Positions 18,611 through 26,657 of a DNA stretch of 64,000 nt are shown here, in pieces. The position numbers were made by a program, and so were the translations under genes. The DNA is from Alkalibacillus flavidus (lineage in GTDB: Bacteria > Bacillota > Bacilli > Bacillales > Alkalibacillaceae), in assembly GCF_040545925.1 (NCBI RefSeq), contig NZ_JBEPMX010000001.1:372001-436000 (forward strand). Reading direction: 5' to 3'. Within the stretch, counting starts at the first letter, position 1. Every line of letters begins with the position of its first letter. Under the pieces are notes generated by a model, which saw only the letters and a list, made by a program, of their open reading frames with translations, was not told the DNA's origin and ran no database searches.

Positions 18611-19019
18611 GATAAGCTCCTACTGAATCTTGTATGGACCGCCAATCTAACCAACCATTCGCTAGACCACGAACAATAATTTCAGCTGTCGCCGCATTTG
18701 TTGCGACAGGTATCCGATAAACATCACACAACCTTAATAACGCGGTAACATCTGGCTCGTGTGGCTGAGCTGTCAGCGGATCACGGAAAAAGATAATTAA
18801 ATCCAAATCATCTGTGGCAATTTTAGCCCCAATTTGCTGATCACCACCTAAAGGTCCTGATTGTAAACGTTCGATCGATAAGCCGACTTCTTCAGTAATT
18901 CGTTTCCCTGTTGTCCCTGTCGCAAATAGTGTATGCTCTTTAAAAATAGGCTCGTACGCTGTTACAAAATTGATTAAATGTTGTTTTTTCTCGTCGTGCG
19001 CAATTAAAGCGATATTCAA
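18603..19019 (-). CDS. mgsA: Methylglyoxal synthase
   Basis: Converts dihydroxyacetone phosphate to methylglyoxal and phosphate, a glycolytic bypass. 138 residues with ALIAHDEKK at the N-terminus, the phosphate-binding SGPLGGDQQIGA (54-65) and LIIFFRDPL (74-82), whose Asp is near the expected catalytic position. It sits between dapB (14 bases upstream) and bshA. Bacillithiol helps detoxify methylglyoxal in relatives, which fits the pairing. Confidence 0.96.
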   Translation of the reverse strand: MNIALIAHDEKKQHLINFVTAYEPIFKEHTLFATGTTGKRITEEVGLSIERLQSGPLGGDQQIGAKIATDDLDLIIFFRDPLTAQPHEPDVTALLRLCDVYRIPVATNAATAEIIVRGLANGWLDWRSIQDSVGAYHE

Positions 19020-19032
19020 GCTTGCTCACCTA

Positions 19033-19836
19033 CTATTCCATTAAATTTTCTAATCCATAAACATAGTCATCCTGCTGCATGACTTGTTCGACAGCAAAAT
19101 GGACCCCACTCATAAATGAATAACGATCTGTTGAACTGTGCGTAATTTTTAACGTTTGACCAGCCTGTCCAAACGTCACTTCTTGTTCTGCAATATATCC
19201 TGGCAAACGGACACTATGAATCTTAAACCCATCATAATCCGCTCCGCGAGCACCGTCAATTGTTTCTGTCTCATTCGGGTGACCTTGACTTTGAGATGGT
19301 CGAGATTCCTGAATCAATTGAGCGGTTTTCACTGCTGTACCAGACGGGGCATCAAGTTTTTGGTCATGATGCTTTTCAATAATCTCAACGTCAGAAAAAT
19401 ATTTAGCTGCCATTTGTGAAAAACGCATCATAAGCACAGCTCCCATTGCAAAGTTTGGTGCAATGACAACGCCTGTCTCGTAATCTGTACTCAATTGTTT
19501 GATCGTATTTAGCTGATCGTCTGTAAAACCAGACGTTCCGACAACAGGTCGCACTTGATGTAACAAAGCAAGTCGCGTATGTTCGTATCCAGCTTCTGGA
19601 TTGGTTAAATCAATTAAAACGTCCGCGTTCACTTGATCGAATGCGTGATTTGGATTTGTATAAATCGGTGCATCTAAAGCAGGTAACCCTTCAATATCTT
19701 GAACTTTCATACCGTCGTATTTACGGTCCAAACAAGCAACTAAATGAAAGTGATCTGTTCTTTCGATTAATTTTAACGCTTCAGCCCCCATTTTGCCACG
19801 TGGGCCAGCTAACATAATATTGATTGTATGACTCAT
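19033..19836 (-). CDS. dapB: 4-hydroxy-tetrahydrodipicolinate reductase
   Basis: Lysine/diaminopimelate pathway enzyme, needed for peptidoglycan and for spore dipicolinate. 267 residues, with N-terminal GPRGKMG dinucleotide-binding loop, GTSGFT, APNFAMGAVLMM, and the substrate signature EKHHDQKLDAPSGTA. Its ATG overlaps the ypjD stop by four bases, so translation is coupled to ypjD. Confidence 0.97.
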   Translation of the reverse strand: MSHTINIMLAGPRGKMGAEALKLIERTDHFHLVACLDRKYDGMKVQDIEGLPALDAPIYTNPNHAFDQVNADVLIDLTNPEAGYEHTRLALLHQVRPVVGTSGFTDDQLNTIKQLSTDYETGVVIAPNFAMGAVLMMRFSQMAAKYFSDVEIIEKHHDQKLDAPSGTAVKTAQLIQESRPSQSQGHPNETETIDGARGADYDGFKIHSVRLPGYIAEQEVTFGQAGQTLKITHSSTDRYSFMSGVHFAVEQVMQQDDYVYGLENLME

Positions 19837-20171
19837 GATTCAGTCTCCTTTTTTGTCCATCTGTTTTGGTCCCGTGTTTCGATTTTAGACATACTCTGTT
19901 CGAAAGCCTCGCTTAAATCAAGGTTTAATGAATTCGCAAATGTCATGATAACAAATAGTAAATCGCCCAATTCTTCTTCTAATGCTTTATCAGACTCCGT
20001 TGACTTTTTAGGTTTCTCTCCATAAACATGATTGACTTCTCGAGCTAGTTCACCTAATTCTTCGGTAAGTCGAGCTGTCATGGATAACGGTGAAAAATAC
20101 CCTTCTTCAAACTGACTAATAAACGCATGAACACGTTCTTGCATTTCCTTTGTTGTATATGATTGACTCAA
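19833..20171 (-). CDS. ypjD: MazG-like nucleotide pyrophosphohydrolase YpjD
   Basis: Small all-helical NTP pyrophosphohydrolase, probably clearing non-canonical nucleotides. The MazG metal signature is visible: EELGEL followed by EEELGDLLF. A GTG at 20178-20180 is possible, but it abuts its ribosome site. The TTG at 20169-20171 has AAAGGTG eight bases before and gives 112 residues, matching the 111 of B. subtilis. The substrate cannot be told from sequence. Confidence 0.9.
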   Translation of the reverse strand: MSQSYTTKEMQERVHAFISQFEEGYFSPLSMTARLTEELGELAREVNHVYGEKPKKSTESDKALEEELGDLLFVIMTFANSLNLDLSEAFEQSMSKIETRDQNRWTKKETES

Positions 20172-20193
20172 TTCTCTCACACCTTTATGTAAT

Positions 20194-20208
20194 CTAACAT
20201 TATGTTAG
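20194..20208. repeat. Perfect 7-1-7 dyad upstream of ypjD-dapB
   Basis: CTAACAT and ATGTTAG flank one central base, 22 bases before the ypjD start. It is small and exact, as expected for a dimeric repressor site or part of a leader hairpin; no known operator consensus is recognised. Confidence 0.4.
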
Positions 20209-20272
20209 CTAATTACGCACGGTTTGACAAATCATTTATACTAATTTTCAGATTTACTTTTATGATGAGTGG

Positions 20273-20301
20273 TTGTTAGCGATTATCTTTTTGCCTATAA
20301 T
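20273..20301 (+). promoter_or_regulatory. Sigma-A-type promoter of ypjC
   Basis: TTGTTA (20273-20278), a 17-base spacer, then a perfect TATAAT (20296-20301), 37 bases before the preferred ypjC start. Confidence 0.75.
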
Positions 20302-20338
20302 GTAGTCGTATGACTTGCTCAATGAGGGGGAATTGACT

Positions 20339-21208
20339 ATGAACCAAACATCGATAAAACTTAAAAATATCGTGTTCATTTTACTTGGATCGGCTATATT
20401 TTCGTTCGGAATCGTTAATTTTAATATGCAAAACAATTTATCAGAAGGTGGCTTTACAGGCATCACGCTTCTGTTGTATTTTTTATTTTCATGGGATCCA
20501 GGAGTCATGAACCTCGTTTTAAATATACCCGTTTTTTTAATCGGATATAAATTTCTTGGGCGGAACACATTTATATATACCGTTATAGGCACAATAGCCG
20601 TTTCAGTCTTTTTATGGCTATTTCAAGCGAATCCAACGTTTGCTCTTCAAGATGACATGACACTAGCTGCTTTATTTGCCGGCACCTTTATTGGTGTTGG
20701 ACTCGGCACCATCTTTCGCTTTGGTGGTACGACAGGTGGTGTAGACATCATTGCTAGGCTAGTTAATCAATATGTTGGCTGGAGCATGGGACGTACGATG
20801 TTTTTATTCGACGCACTCGTGATCATCGCTTCTGTCGTCTTTTACTTAAATGAGGTCGAAGGTATGTACACCTTAGTCGCCGTCTTTGTCGGTGCTCGGA
20901 TCATTGATTTCATTCAAGAAGGTGCATATGCTGCTCGCGGAGCCACGATCATATCGAATCATAGCGAGTTATTAGCACAAGGCATTTCCAATGAAATGGA
21001 ACGCGGTGTCACCATGCTTCACGCTACTGGCTATTACACGGGAACTGAACGCAATGTATTATATTGTGTCGTCGGTAAAAATGAAATCGTTAAACTCAAA
21101 TCAATCATTCATAACATTGACCCACATGCCTTTGTGACCGTTTCAGCTGTTCATGATGTTCACGGTGAAGGATTTACCTTAGATGAAAACAAAAAGCCTA
21201 TAGATTAA
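20339..21208 (+). CDS. ypjC: YitT/DUF2179 family membrane protein YpjC
   Basis: Integral membrane protein of 289 residues with about five hydrophobic segments in the first ~190 residues (for example IVFILLGSAIFSFGIVNFNM). A soluble C-terminal DUF2179 domain follows, about the last 80 residues (RGVTMLHATGYYTGTERNVLYCVVGKNEI region). GGTTGGVDII is a family hallmark. Function is unknown. A TTG at 20315 is in frame, but ATG 20339-20341 has GAGGGGG eight bases before and is chosen. It is the only plus-strand gene between recU-ponA and fer, and has its own promoter and terminator. Confidence 0.88.
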   Translation: MNQTSIKLKNIVFILLGSAIFSFGIVNFNMQNNLSEGGFTGITLLLYFLFSWDPGVMNLVLNIPVFLIGYKFLGRNTFIYTVIGTIAVSVFLWLFQANPTFALQDDMTLAALFAGTFIGVGLGTIFRFGGTTGGVDIIARLVNQYVGWSMGRTMFLFDALVIIASVVFYLNEVEGMYTLVAVFVGARIIDFIQEGAYAARGATIISNHSELLAQGISNEMERGVTMLHATGYYTGTERNVLYCVVGKNEIVKLKSIIHNIDPHAFVTVSAVHDVHGEGFTLDENKKPID

Positions 21209-21210
21209 TC

Positions 21211-21259
21211 AAACAAACCTCCGTTAACGCTTACTTCAAGCATTGACGGAGGTTTGTTT
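21211..21259. terminator. Bidirectional terminator after ypjC
   Basis: A 14-bp perfect stem (21211-21224 with 21246-21259) extended inward by partial pairing, then a T run on the plus strand. It separates convergent ypjC and the small membrane ORF. Confidence 0.88.
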
Positions 21260-21267
21260 TTTTACAA

Positions 21268-21486
21268 TTAATGATGATCTGAATGTGACTGCTTAACGTG
21301 TTGTTTATGCTTTGGATGATCGATGACGTTATAATTTAGTTTGGATGCTTGATGTAATCTTCTTGCCACATAATAAAGTGTTAATCCTATAATCATGATA
21401 AGTGTTAAAATAAATTGTATTAAATCGTGTTGAGTCACCTGTATACTATTAATCAGTAACAACAGAGAAAACTGACTTACCCCCAT
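21268..21486 (-). CDS. Small membrane protein, unrecognised (72 aa)
   Basis: One clear membrane segment at about residues 23-41 and a weaker hydrophobic stretch before it. A basic, His-rich C-terminus follows (HPKHKQHVKQSHSDHH). The ATG at 21484-21486 has AAGGGG upstream at normal spacing, which supports real translation. It lies between ypjC and ypjA, where B. subtilis has ypjB (a longer sporulation-related protein with a C-terminal membrane helix). A degraded ypjB tail is possible, but I see no clear similarity. Confidence 0.5.
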   Translation of the reverse strand: MGVSQFSLLLLINSIQVTQHDLIQFILTLIMIIGLTLYYVARRLHQASKLNYNVIDHPKHKQHVKQSHSDHH

Positions 21487-21517
21487 ACGATAACCCCTTA
21501 AACTTACATTTACACTA

Positions 21518-22108
21518 TCAATATGATAATTCGTACGACGTTGTTCGTTTAATACAGAATAAATAGACTAAAGTGATCGAGAGTAAGCTTAACCAAAACG
21601 TAAAATAACCGATATGCTGCTCATATTGCGCTAATGTTGGATACATCGGCATTTGACCATAAACATAATCAATAATGTCGTTATGGAGTGTCCATATTGA
21701 AGCCACAACGAGATGGCGCCATTCTATTTTATAAAATGGAGCGTACAACAATGCTTGAATAGCCATAGCACCATGAGACACGATGAGCATTAACGCCATA
21801 AAAGAAACAGGCTGGCCATTAAAGAAAGTTAAAATGTTCATCACCACAGCCCACGTTCCATATTTAAAAAGCGTCACCATGGCTAGTGCTTCAATATATG
21901 AAAAGTGTCTTCCTATCAAAAAACCAGCCAATACAATAACAAAAAATAAAGACGCGGTCGGACTATCAGGAACAAATGCAAGAAATATTGGGGGCGTCAC
22001 TTCGAATTGAAGACGATACCAATAATAACCATAAATCGTACCTAAAAAGTTAATGATGAATAATAACATTAAAAACGTACGATCTAATAATAAATATTTT
22101 AACATCAT
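21518..22108 (-). CDS. ypjA: YpjA family membrane protein (DUF1405)
   Basis: Polytopic membrane protein of 196 residues with about six hydrophobic segments, the YpjA/DUF1405 pattern: short N-terminus, NFLGTIYGYYWY in the first helix, and conserved SHGAMAIQALLY and WRHLVVASIWTLHND segments. Function is unknown. It lies just downstream of qcrABC, which often neighbours it in Bacillaceae; a respiratory link is only inference. AGGAG precedes the first ATG. Confidence 0.8.
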   Translation of the reverse strand: MMLKYLLLDRTFLMLLFIINFLGTIYGYYWYRLQFEVTPPIFLAFVPDSPTASLFFVIVLAGFLIGRHFSYIEALAMVTLFKYGTWAVVMNILTFFNGQPVSFMALMLIVSHGAMAIQALLYAPFYKIEWRHLVVASIWTLHNDIIDYVYGQMPMYPTLAQYEQHIGYFTFWLSLLSITLVYLFCIKRTTSYELSY

Positions 22109-22134
22109 TTTCTACTCCTAAACGTGAAAAATAA

Positions 22135-22160
22135 AGAGCTGACTTAAGTAAGCCAGCTCT
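22135..22160 (-). terminator. Terminator of the qcrABC operon
   Basis: AGAGCTG (22135-22141) pairs exactly with CAGCTCT (22154-22160), with an internally self-complementary loop. The minus strand continues TTTATTTTT. Confidence 0.8.
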
Positions 22161-22170
22161 CAAGCTTTTA

Positions 22171-22980
22171 TTATTCTGAACTTCCTTCGCCTTCGCCTTC
22201 ACTTTGAGCACTTTTCGTATTCTCAACGATGAAAGATGCAAGTTGTTCGAGTTCTTCATCTGAACCATCGAACTGACCTGCTGGCATATCACCAATACCG
22301 TTTACAGCGATATCTTTAATCGCATCCTTTTGCATTTGTGTTTCAGCTAATGAAGGACCTAAACCTGCGTTACCCGTCATATTCTCACCGTGACAGCTCA
22401 TACAGTTGTTAGAATAAGCTTCATAACCAGGATGCTCTTGGTCAACTTCGTGTTCCACAGCATTTGCTACGGAGTATGCGTCACGCTTATCCCAATCTAC
22501 AGCTGCTACAGAAACGTATGTTAACCATACAGTTGCAATAACACCCATCAACATCATACCGTTAGCAATTGGACGCTCTGATGGACGACGTCCTGGTCCA
22601 TTATCTAAGAACGGCGCTAGTAATAATGCACCGAATGCAAGACCTGGAATTCCGATTGTACCGATAACGACATAGTCTGCCGAAGCGAACTCAAATTTTA
22701 ATAACTCATATAAGAATAAGAAGTACCAGTCTGGTAGCGGAATGTAAGACGAGTTCGTCGGATCAGCTTCTAATTCTAATGGCGCTGGTGCAACAGCTGT
22801 CATACATAGAAAGCCGATTAAGAAAACCGCCCCAACGAGCCATTCTTTTAATAAGAAGTTTGGCCAAAACGCTTCCGTACGACCTGGATATTCGGAATAA
22901 TCTTTTGGAATCGTATTGCGATAGGATTTGTCTTGGACACGCGAGTCTCCGACAAATTTCATGCCTTTCCCTTTATGCAC
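22171..22980 (-). CDS. qcrC: Menaquinol:cytochrome c reductase, cytochrome b/c subunit QcrC
   Basis: Fusion of the subunit-IV-like part of cytochrome b (about three membrane helices, residues ~45-165, with the PDWYFLFLYELLKF signature) and a C-terminal cytochrome c domain. The haem-binding CMSCH lies near residue 195 and a probable Met ligand is in GDMPAGQF. The start is GTG (22978-22980), giving MHKGKGMKFVGDSR as in B. subtilis. The C-terminus is acidic. Part of the bc-type complex III with QcrA and QcrB. Confidence 0.96.
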   Translation of the reverse strand: MHKGKGMKFVGDSRVQDKSYRNTIPKDYSEYPGRTEAFWPNFLLKEWLVGAVFLIGFLCMTAVAPAPLELEADPTNSSYIPLPDWYFLFLYELLKFEFASADYVVIGTIGIPGLAFGALLLAPFLDNGPGRRPSERPIANGMMLMGVIATVWLTYVSVAAVDWDKRDAYSVANAVEHEVDQEHPGYEAYSNNCMSCHGENMTGNAGLGPSLAETQMQKDAIKDIAVNGIGDMPAGQFDGSDEELEQLASFIVENTKSAQSEGEGEGSSE

Positions 22981-23011
22981 AGTGTTCCCTCCTTTTTTTA
23001 CACGTTTAATC

Positions 23012-23686
23012 TTATAATGGTCCTGAAATTCCTTGGCGACGAATCATAATAAAGTGTGCAGCTAGTAAACCAAACAATGCTGCTGGTAAAAAGAAGACGT
23101 GAATCGCAAAGAATCTTGTCAGGGTCTGTGCACCTACAATATCAGGGTCACCAGCTAGTAATGTTTTAATATCTGAACCAATCACTGGGACACTTTGTGC
23201 AATCTCTAAACCAACTTGTGTCGCGAAGAATGCTTTGTTATCCCATGGTAGTAAGTAACCTGTGAAGCCTAAGCCAAACATTACAAAGAATAATAAAACA
23301 CCAACGACCCAGTTCAATTCACGTGGTTTCTTATAAGCACCTTGGAAGAAAACGCGCAACGTATGTAAGAATATCATAACGATAACTACACTAGCGCCCC
23401 AGTGGTGCATACCACGTACAATTTGTCCGTGTGCAACTTGTGACTGTAGGTACTCAACCGAAGCCCAAGCATTTTCAATATCTGGTACATAATACATCGT
23501 TAGGAACATACCTGACAACACTTGAATAACCGTCACAAAGAATGTCAAACCACCAAAACAATAAACAAAAGCTGAAAAATGGTGGGCTGGGTTTACGTGT
23601 TCAGGTACTTCGTGGTCCGCGATATCGCGCCAAATAGGCGTAATATCGAGACGCTCATCAACCCAATCATATATCTTCTGAAGCAT
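23012..23686 (-). CDS. qcrB: Menaquinol:cytochrome c reductase, cytochrome b6-like subunit QcrB
   Basis: 224-residue membrane protein with four main helices carrying the haem b ligand histidines (in the GMHHWGASVVIVMIFLHTLRVF region and in FFAIHVFFLPAALFGLLAAHF). The sequence GYLLPWDNKAFFA is typical of the quinol-oxidation side. A Cys close to the N-terminus (FVYCFGGLTFF) may bind haem covalently as in other b6-type proteins. It lies 3 bases after qcrA. Confidence 0.97.
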   Translation of the reverse strand: MLQKIYDWVDERLDITPIWRDIADHEVPEHVNPAHHFSAFVYCFGGLTFFVTVIQVLSGMFLTMYYVPDIENAWASVEYLQSQVAHGQIVRGMHHWGASVVIVMIFLHTLRVFFQGAYKKPRELNWVVGVLLFFVMFGLGFTGYLLPWDNKAFFATQVGLEIAQSVPVIGSDIKTLLAGDPDIVGAQTLTRFFAIHVFFLPAALFGLLAAHFIMIRRQGISGPL

Positions 23687-23689
23687 CTA

Positions 23690-24199
23690 TTACGCCCCTC
23701 CTCTCGGTTCCGCTTTACCTAAGTAAAGTTTACCTTCTTCTACGCGATAATTGTATGCAGGTAATGGTGCTGTTGGTGGTGTGTTCGCAATGTTTACACC
23801 ATTACTATCATAACGTCCGTTGTGACAAGGGCAGAAGAATTCATTGTCATGATCCCCGCCTTCCCAACTAACGACACAACCTAGGTGTGTACAAATCGGA
23901 GATAACGCTAAAATTTCATCATTATCATCACGATAAATCCAAGCCGTTTTCTCAACATCAGATTCATACCAACCATCTTGTTGCTCAATCGTAAATGATT
24001 TACGTTGTGGTGTCTTCGTGATTTCATCAACATCCATGACATAAATAAAGTCACTTGACCCTTCAGCTTGTAATAATGGATCTACAGCCATACCGACCAT
24101 TGGCGCAACCATAGCTGCCCCCATAAAGCCACCAACACCTGTTAACGTGTAGTTTAAAAACTGTCTACGAGAGACTTGGTTGTTTTTCTTTTCACTCAT
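23690..24199 (-). CDS. qcrA: Menaquinol:cytochrome c reductase Rieske iron-sulfur subunit QcrA
   Basis: Membrane-anchored Rieske protein. The N-terminus has a twin-arginine motif (SRRQFLNYTLTGVGG, about 10-24). The cluster ligands are C103-T-H-L-G-C108 and C123-P-C-H126, with both Cys-His pairs and the two disulfide Cys intact. An ATG seven codons upstream exists, but GAGGGGGG at proper spacing favours ATG 24197-24199 (169 aa; 167 in B. subtilis). First gene of qcrABC. Confidence 0.96.
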   Translation of the reverse strand: MSEKKNNQVSRRQFLNYTLTGVGGFMGAAMVAPMVGMAVDPLLQAEGSSDFIYVMDVDEITKTPQRKSFTIEQQDGWYESDVEKTAWIYRDDNDEILALSPICTHLGCVVSWEGGDHDNEFFCPCHNGRYDSNGVNIANTPPTAPLPAYNYRVEEGKLYLGKAEPRGGA

Positions 24200-24265
24200 G
24201 TCTTTCCCCCCTCTACTCATTCTGACTACGTTCAGGGTATTCTACATATTTATTAGGACAATATC

Positions 24266-24294
24266 ATAATAGCGTATCCCGTGAATTCGGTCAA
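24266..24294 (-). promoter_or_regulatory. Promoter of qcrABC
   Basis: On the minus strand TTGACC, a 17-base spacer and TATTAT, a strong sigma-A match. Just upstream is an AT-rich stretch with TTATGACAATC and TTTGTGACATT, two similar 11-mers that could bind a respiratory regulator; no operator identity is claimed. Confidence 0.75.
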
Positions 24295-24350
24295 TAAAAA
24301 CCGTGTCTAGAATTGCAAAATGTCACAAATTCTTTACAAGATTGTCATAA

Positions 24351-24818
24351 CTATGACTGCCATTGATCTTGAATTAACGTTTGTAACTCATTTGCTTGTG
24401 ATTGTAATATTTGTTGTGTTTCGACTTGGTTTAAATCACCTTCTGTTGGTGCCGGCAACCAAATAAGTTCAGCATTTAAATGACGTTGTTGTTTACGCCA
24501 TTTGTTATCAAACGTGAACAACAAGGTGTGTTGAAAAGGTTGTTGTTCGTGCATTTGATCAATCATATTATTGAGACGCTCAGTTTCACTCTCTAGTGTG
24601 TTTTGTTTTGGATAATGATATACAGGTAGGAGTAGAACACGTCCTTTATATTGTTTTTCAATTTGTGACATTAATATATACATGGCTTCTGATTGAAACG
24701 CATATTTTTTTAATGACTCATCATCGTCAAATGCAAATGGGACGAGTGCCATTACTGCCGTATCAATATACTCTTTAGCTTGTACATACTGATCTATATC
24801 GTTATAAATCCATTTCAA
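24351..24818 (-). CDS. ypiF: YpiF family protein (DUF2487)
   Basis: Soluble protein of 155 residues with no recognised catalytic motif. Position (directly downstream of ypiB, upstream of qcrA) and the N-terminus KWIYNDIDQYVQAKEYIDTA match YpiF. I use the TTG at 24816-24818, one base after the ypiB stop with GGGGA eight bases before. The ATG at 24825-24827 would abut its own ribosome site. Function is unknown. Confidence 0.75.
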   Translation of the reverse strand: MKWIYNDIDQYVQAKEYIDTAVMALVPFAFDDDESLKKYAFQSEAMYILMSQIEKQYKGRVLLLPVYHYPKQNTLESETERLNNMIDQMHEQQPFQHTLLFTFDNKWRKQQRHLNAELIWLPAPTEGDLNQVETQQILQSQANELQTLIQDQWQS

Positions 24819-24819
24819 C

Positions 24820-25377
24820 CTAGTCATCCCCTATTGATTCATTTAGTTGCTGACGATTCAATAGCCAACTGTAGTGATAAAAAGCTTCATCATTACCGGC
24901 ATCTAATGATTCGTCTATTTTCTGCTTCAATTGTGAAATATATTGTTCATCGGTTACATGTTGTAACAAGGCATCGACTACCTGATAATCGTCATCATGC
25001 ATATAATAGTCATCGGGCATATATGGGTTATCTATTAAAACGTCACTGTATTCGATTGATTGTCGAAATCCCGGAAAGTTTAATTCAACATATAATGGTT
25101 CTTGAAGATTCATTCGAATATCGTGAAATGCTTTTTCAACTTCAGATGTTACAACATGCTCTTTATAATATCGAAACGGACGTTTTTCATCAGGTTGGAC
25201 AGAAATCACCATACTCCGTGGGCATAAATGGGCATCGAAAACAAAATGAATATGATTTAATAACTCTTCGCGTTTTAACATATAGTCAAACAGCCAAACC
25301 ATTTCACGTTTCGGTAATTCATAATGGTCTAGAAACCAATTTAAAAACACCTGTTTCTTAACCGGTGACACATACAT
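24820..25377 (-). CDS. ypiB: YpiB / UPF0302 protein with IDEAL domain
   Basis: 185-residue protein. The first ~145 residues are the UPF0302 domain (VKKQVFLNWFLDHYELPKRE near the start). The C-terminal ~30 residues form an IDEAL domain, here with IDESL in place of IDEAL. The family is of unknown biochemical function. Strongly acidic middle (YMPDDYYMHDDDYQ). In the ypiA-ypiB-ypiF-qcrABC order of Bacillus. GAGGTG precedes the ATG. Confidence 0.85.
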   Translation of the reverse strand: MYVSPVKKQVFLNWFLDHYELPKREMVWLFDYMLKREELLNHIHFVFDAHLCPRSMVISVQPDEKRPFRYYKEHVVTSEVEKAFHDIRMNLQEPLYVELNFPGFRQSIEYSDVLIDNPYMPDDYYMHDDDYQVVDALLQHVTDEQYISQLKQKIDESLDAGNDEAFYHYSWLLNRQQLNESIGDD

Positions 25378-25390
25378 ATTTTCACCTCAT

Positions 25391-26653
25391 TTATTCTTGA
25401 ATTCTCGAAACAAAATCCTTTATTTCTTCATCATGAGGAATAATCTTAAGGTATTGGTTAAATTGTTTAATAGCTAAATTTGTTTCGCCTTCTTCAATTA
25501 AAAACATACCGTATTCTTTTAAGAAGTCTGGATCATCTGGATAAACGAGTGCTGCTTGTTCGTACATTGACTTCGCTTGATCAAATTCTTCTAATTCATT
25601 ATAAATTTGTGCCGCTTGCCAATTAAGGACAACAGGATACCCTTCATACGCCATTAATTGTTCAACTAAGTCTTTCGCTTTCAAATACTCATCTTGTTCA
25701 AAATAAATTTGAAGCAATAGCTCTGCACCATCTTCGTAAGCAGGATCAATGGCTAATGATTCCTGAAGATAATGAACGGCGTCTTCTGTTTTCTGCAATT
25801 TAACGGCATACTGTGCTGCTAATAAATATAACTCATTATTGTGTTCATCTTTTTGGATACCTTGTACCGTTGTATCATACGCTTCTTGTACAGCACCCTC
25901 TTCATACAACGCTTGGGCAAGCATTGGATAAACACTTGTATACTCTGGATCTACATCAATTAACTGTCGCCAAACTTTCGTACAAATATCGTAACGATCT
26001 AATTGATATGCCGTATAGCCATATTTGAATAATTGGTCAGGCGTCTCTAACTCGATTTGTTCATAATAATGTAAGGCATCTTCCCAATTACCAGTTGATG
26101 ACAACGATTCAGCTAAACGTTCTTTCACGTTCACAACACTAATCTCGTCATCGTATTTTTCGACCTTCTCGTAAAACGGAATCGACTTTAGATACTCCCC
26201 GTTAGAAAAAGCGAGCTCACCTAAAGCTAAATCAATAATCGGTTCGTCTGGGTCAATTGATTTCGCTTCATTTAGTTTTTTCTCAGCTACTTCATAAAGG
26301 CCTTGCGATTGATATAAATCAGCTAATTGTACAAGGGCTGGAATATACGCTTCATCTTCTTCATCAATGTCTTCTAATAAATCAATCACACGATCGTCTT
26401 CCCCTAAATCTGTGTAAATCTCAGCTAATAACAATTTTACATAGTGATCATCTGGGTAAAGAACGAGCATGTCTTCGTAAACATCTTTAGCATCGTTCAT
26501 AAGGCCCCAATCTTGTAATAATTGGGCAATGTCAAGGCGTTCAGCATCATCCGCTTCATTGACGTAATCTTTAAGTAATTGTACGGCTTCGCGTATTTTT
26601 CCTTCATTTTTTAACTCTAGTGCTTCACTAATCGTTTCCATTCTATTATTCAC
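25391..26653 (-). CDS. ypiA: Tetratricopeptide repeat protein YpiA
   Basis: 420-residue, very acidic protein made almost wholly of TPR-like helix pairs (for example LADLYQSQGLYEVAEKKLNE, then PDQLFKYGYTAYQLDRYD and later repeats). No membrane segment. It is a likely protein-interaction scaffold. It follows aroA by four bases, as in B. subtilis; whether it works with the shikimate enzymes or the qcr complex is not known. Confidence 0.88.
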   Translation of the reverse strand: MNNRMETISEALELKNEGKIREAVQLLKDYVNEADDAERLDIAQLLQDWGLMNDAKDVYEDMLVLYPDDHYVKLLLAEIYTDLGEDDRVIDLLEDIDEEDEAYIPALVQLADLYQSQGLYEVAEKKLNEAKSIDPDEPIIDLALGELAFSNGEYLKSIPFYEKVEKYDDEISVVNVKERLAESLSSTGNWEDALHYYEQIELETPDQLFKYGYTAYQLDRYDICTKVWRQLIDVDPEYTSVYPMLAQALYEEGAVQEAYDTTVQGIQKDEHNNELYLLAAQYAVKLQKTEDAVHYLQESLAIDPAYEDGAELLLQIYFEQDEYLKAKDLVEQLMAYEGYPVVLNWQAAQIYNELEEFDQAKSMYEQAALVYPDDPDFLKEYGMFLIEEGETNLAIKQFNQYLKIIPHDEEIKDFVSRIQE

Positions 26654-26657
26654 CTTT

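Noticed and set aside
20260..20592. 110-residue frame antisense to the start of ypjC
   Set aside because: Overlaps the ypjC promoter and coding region on the opposite strand with no initiation signal or family resemblance.
24780..25361. 193-residue plus-strand frame opposite ypiB
   Set aside because: Lies wholly antisense to ypiF/ypiB, is His-rich as a mirror of Asp/Glu/Met codons, and lacks a ribosome site.
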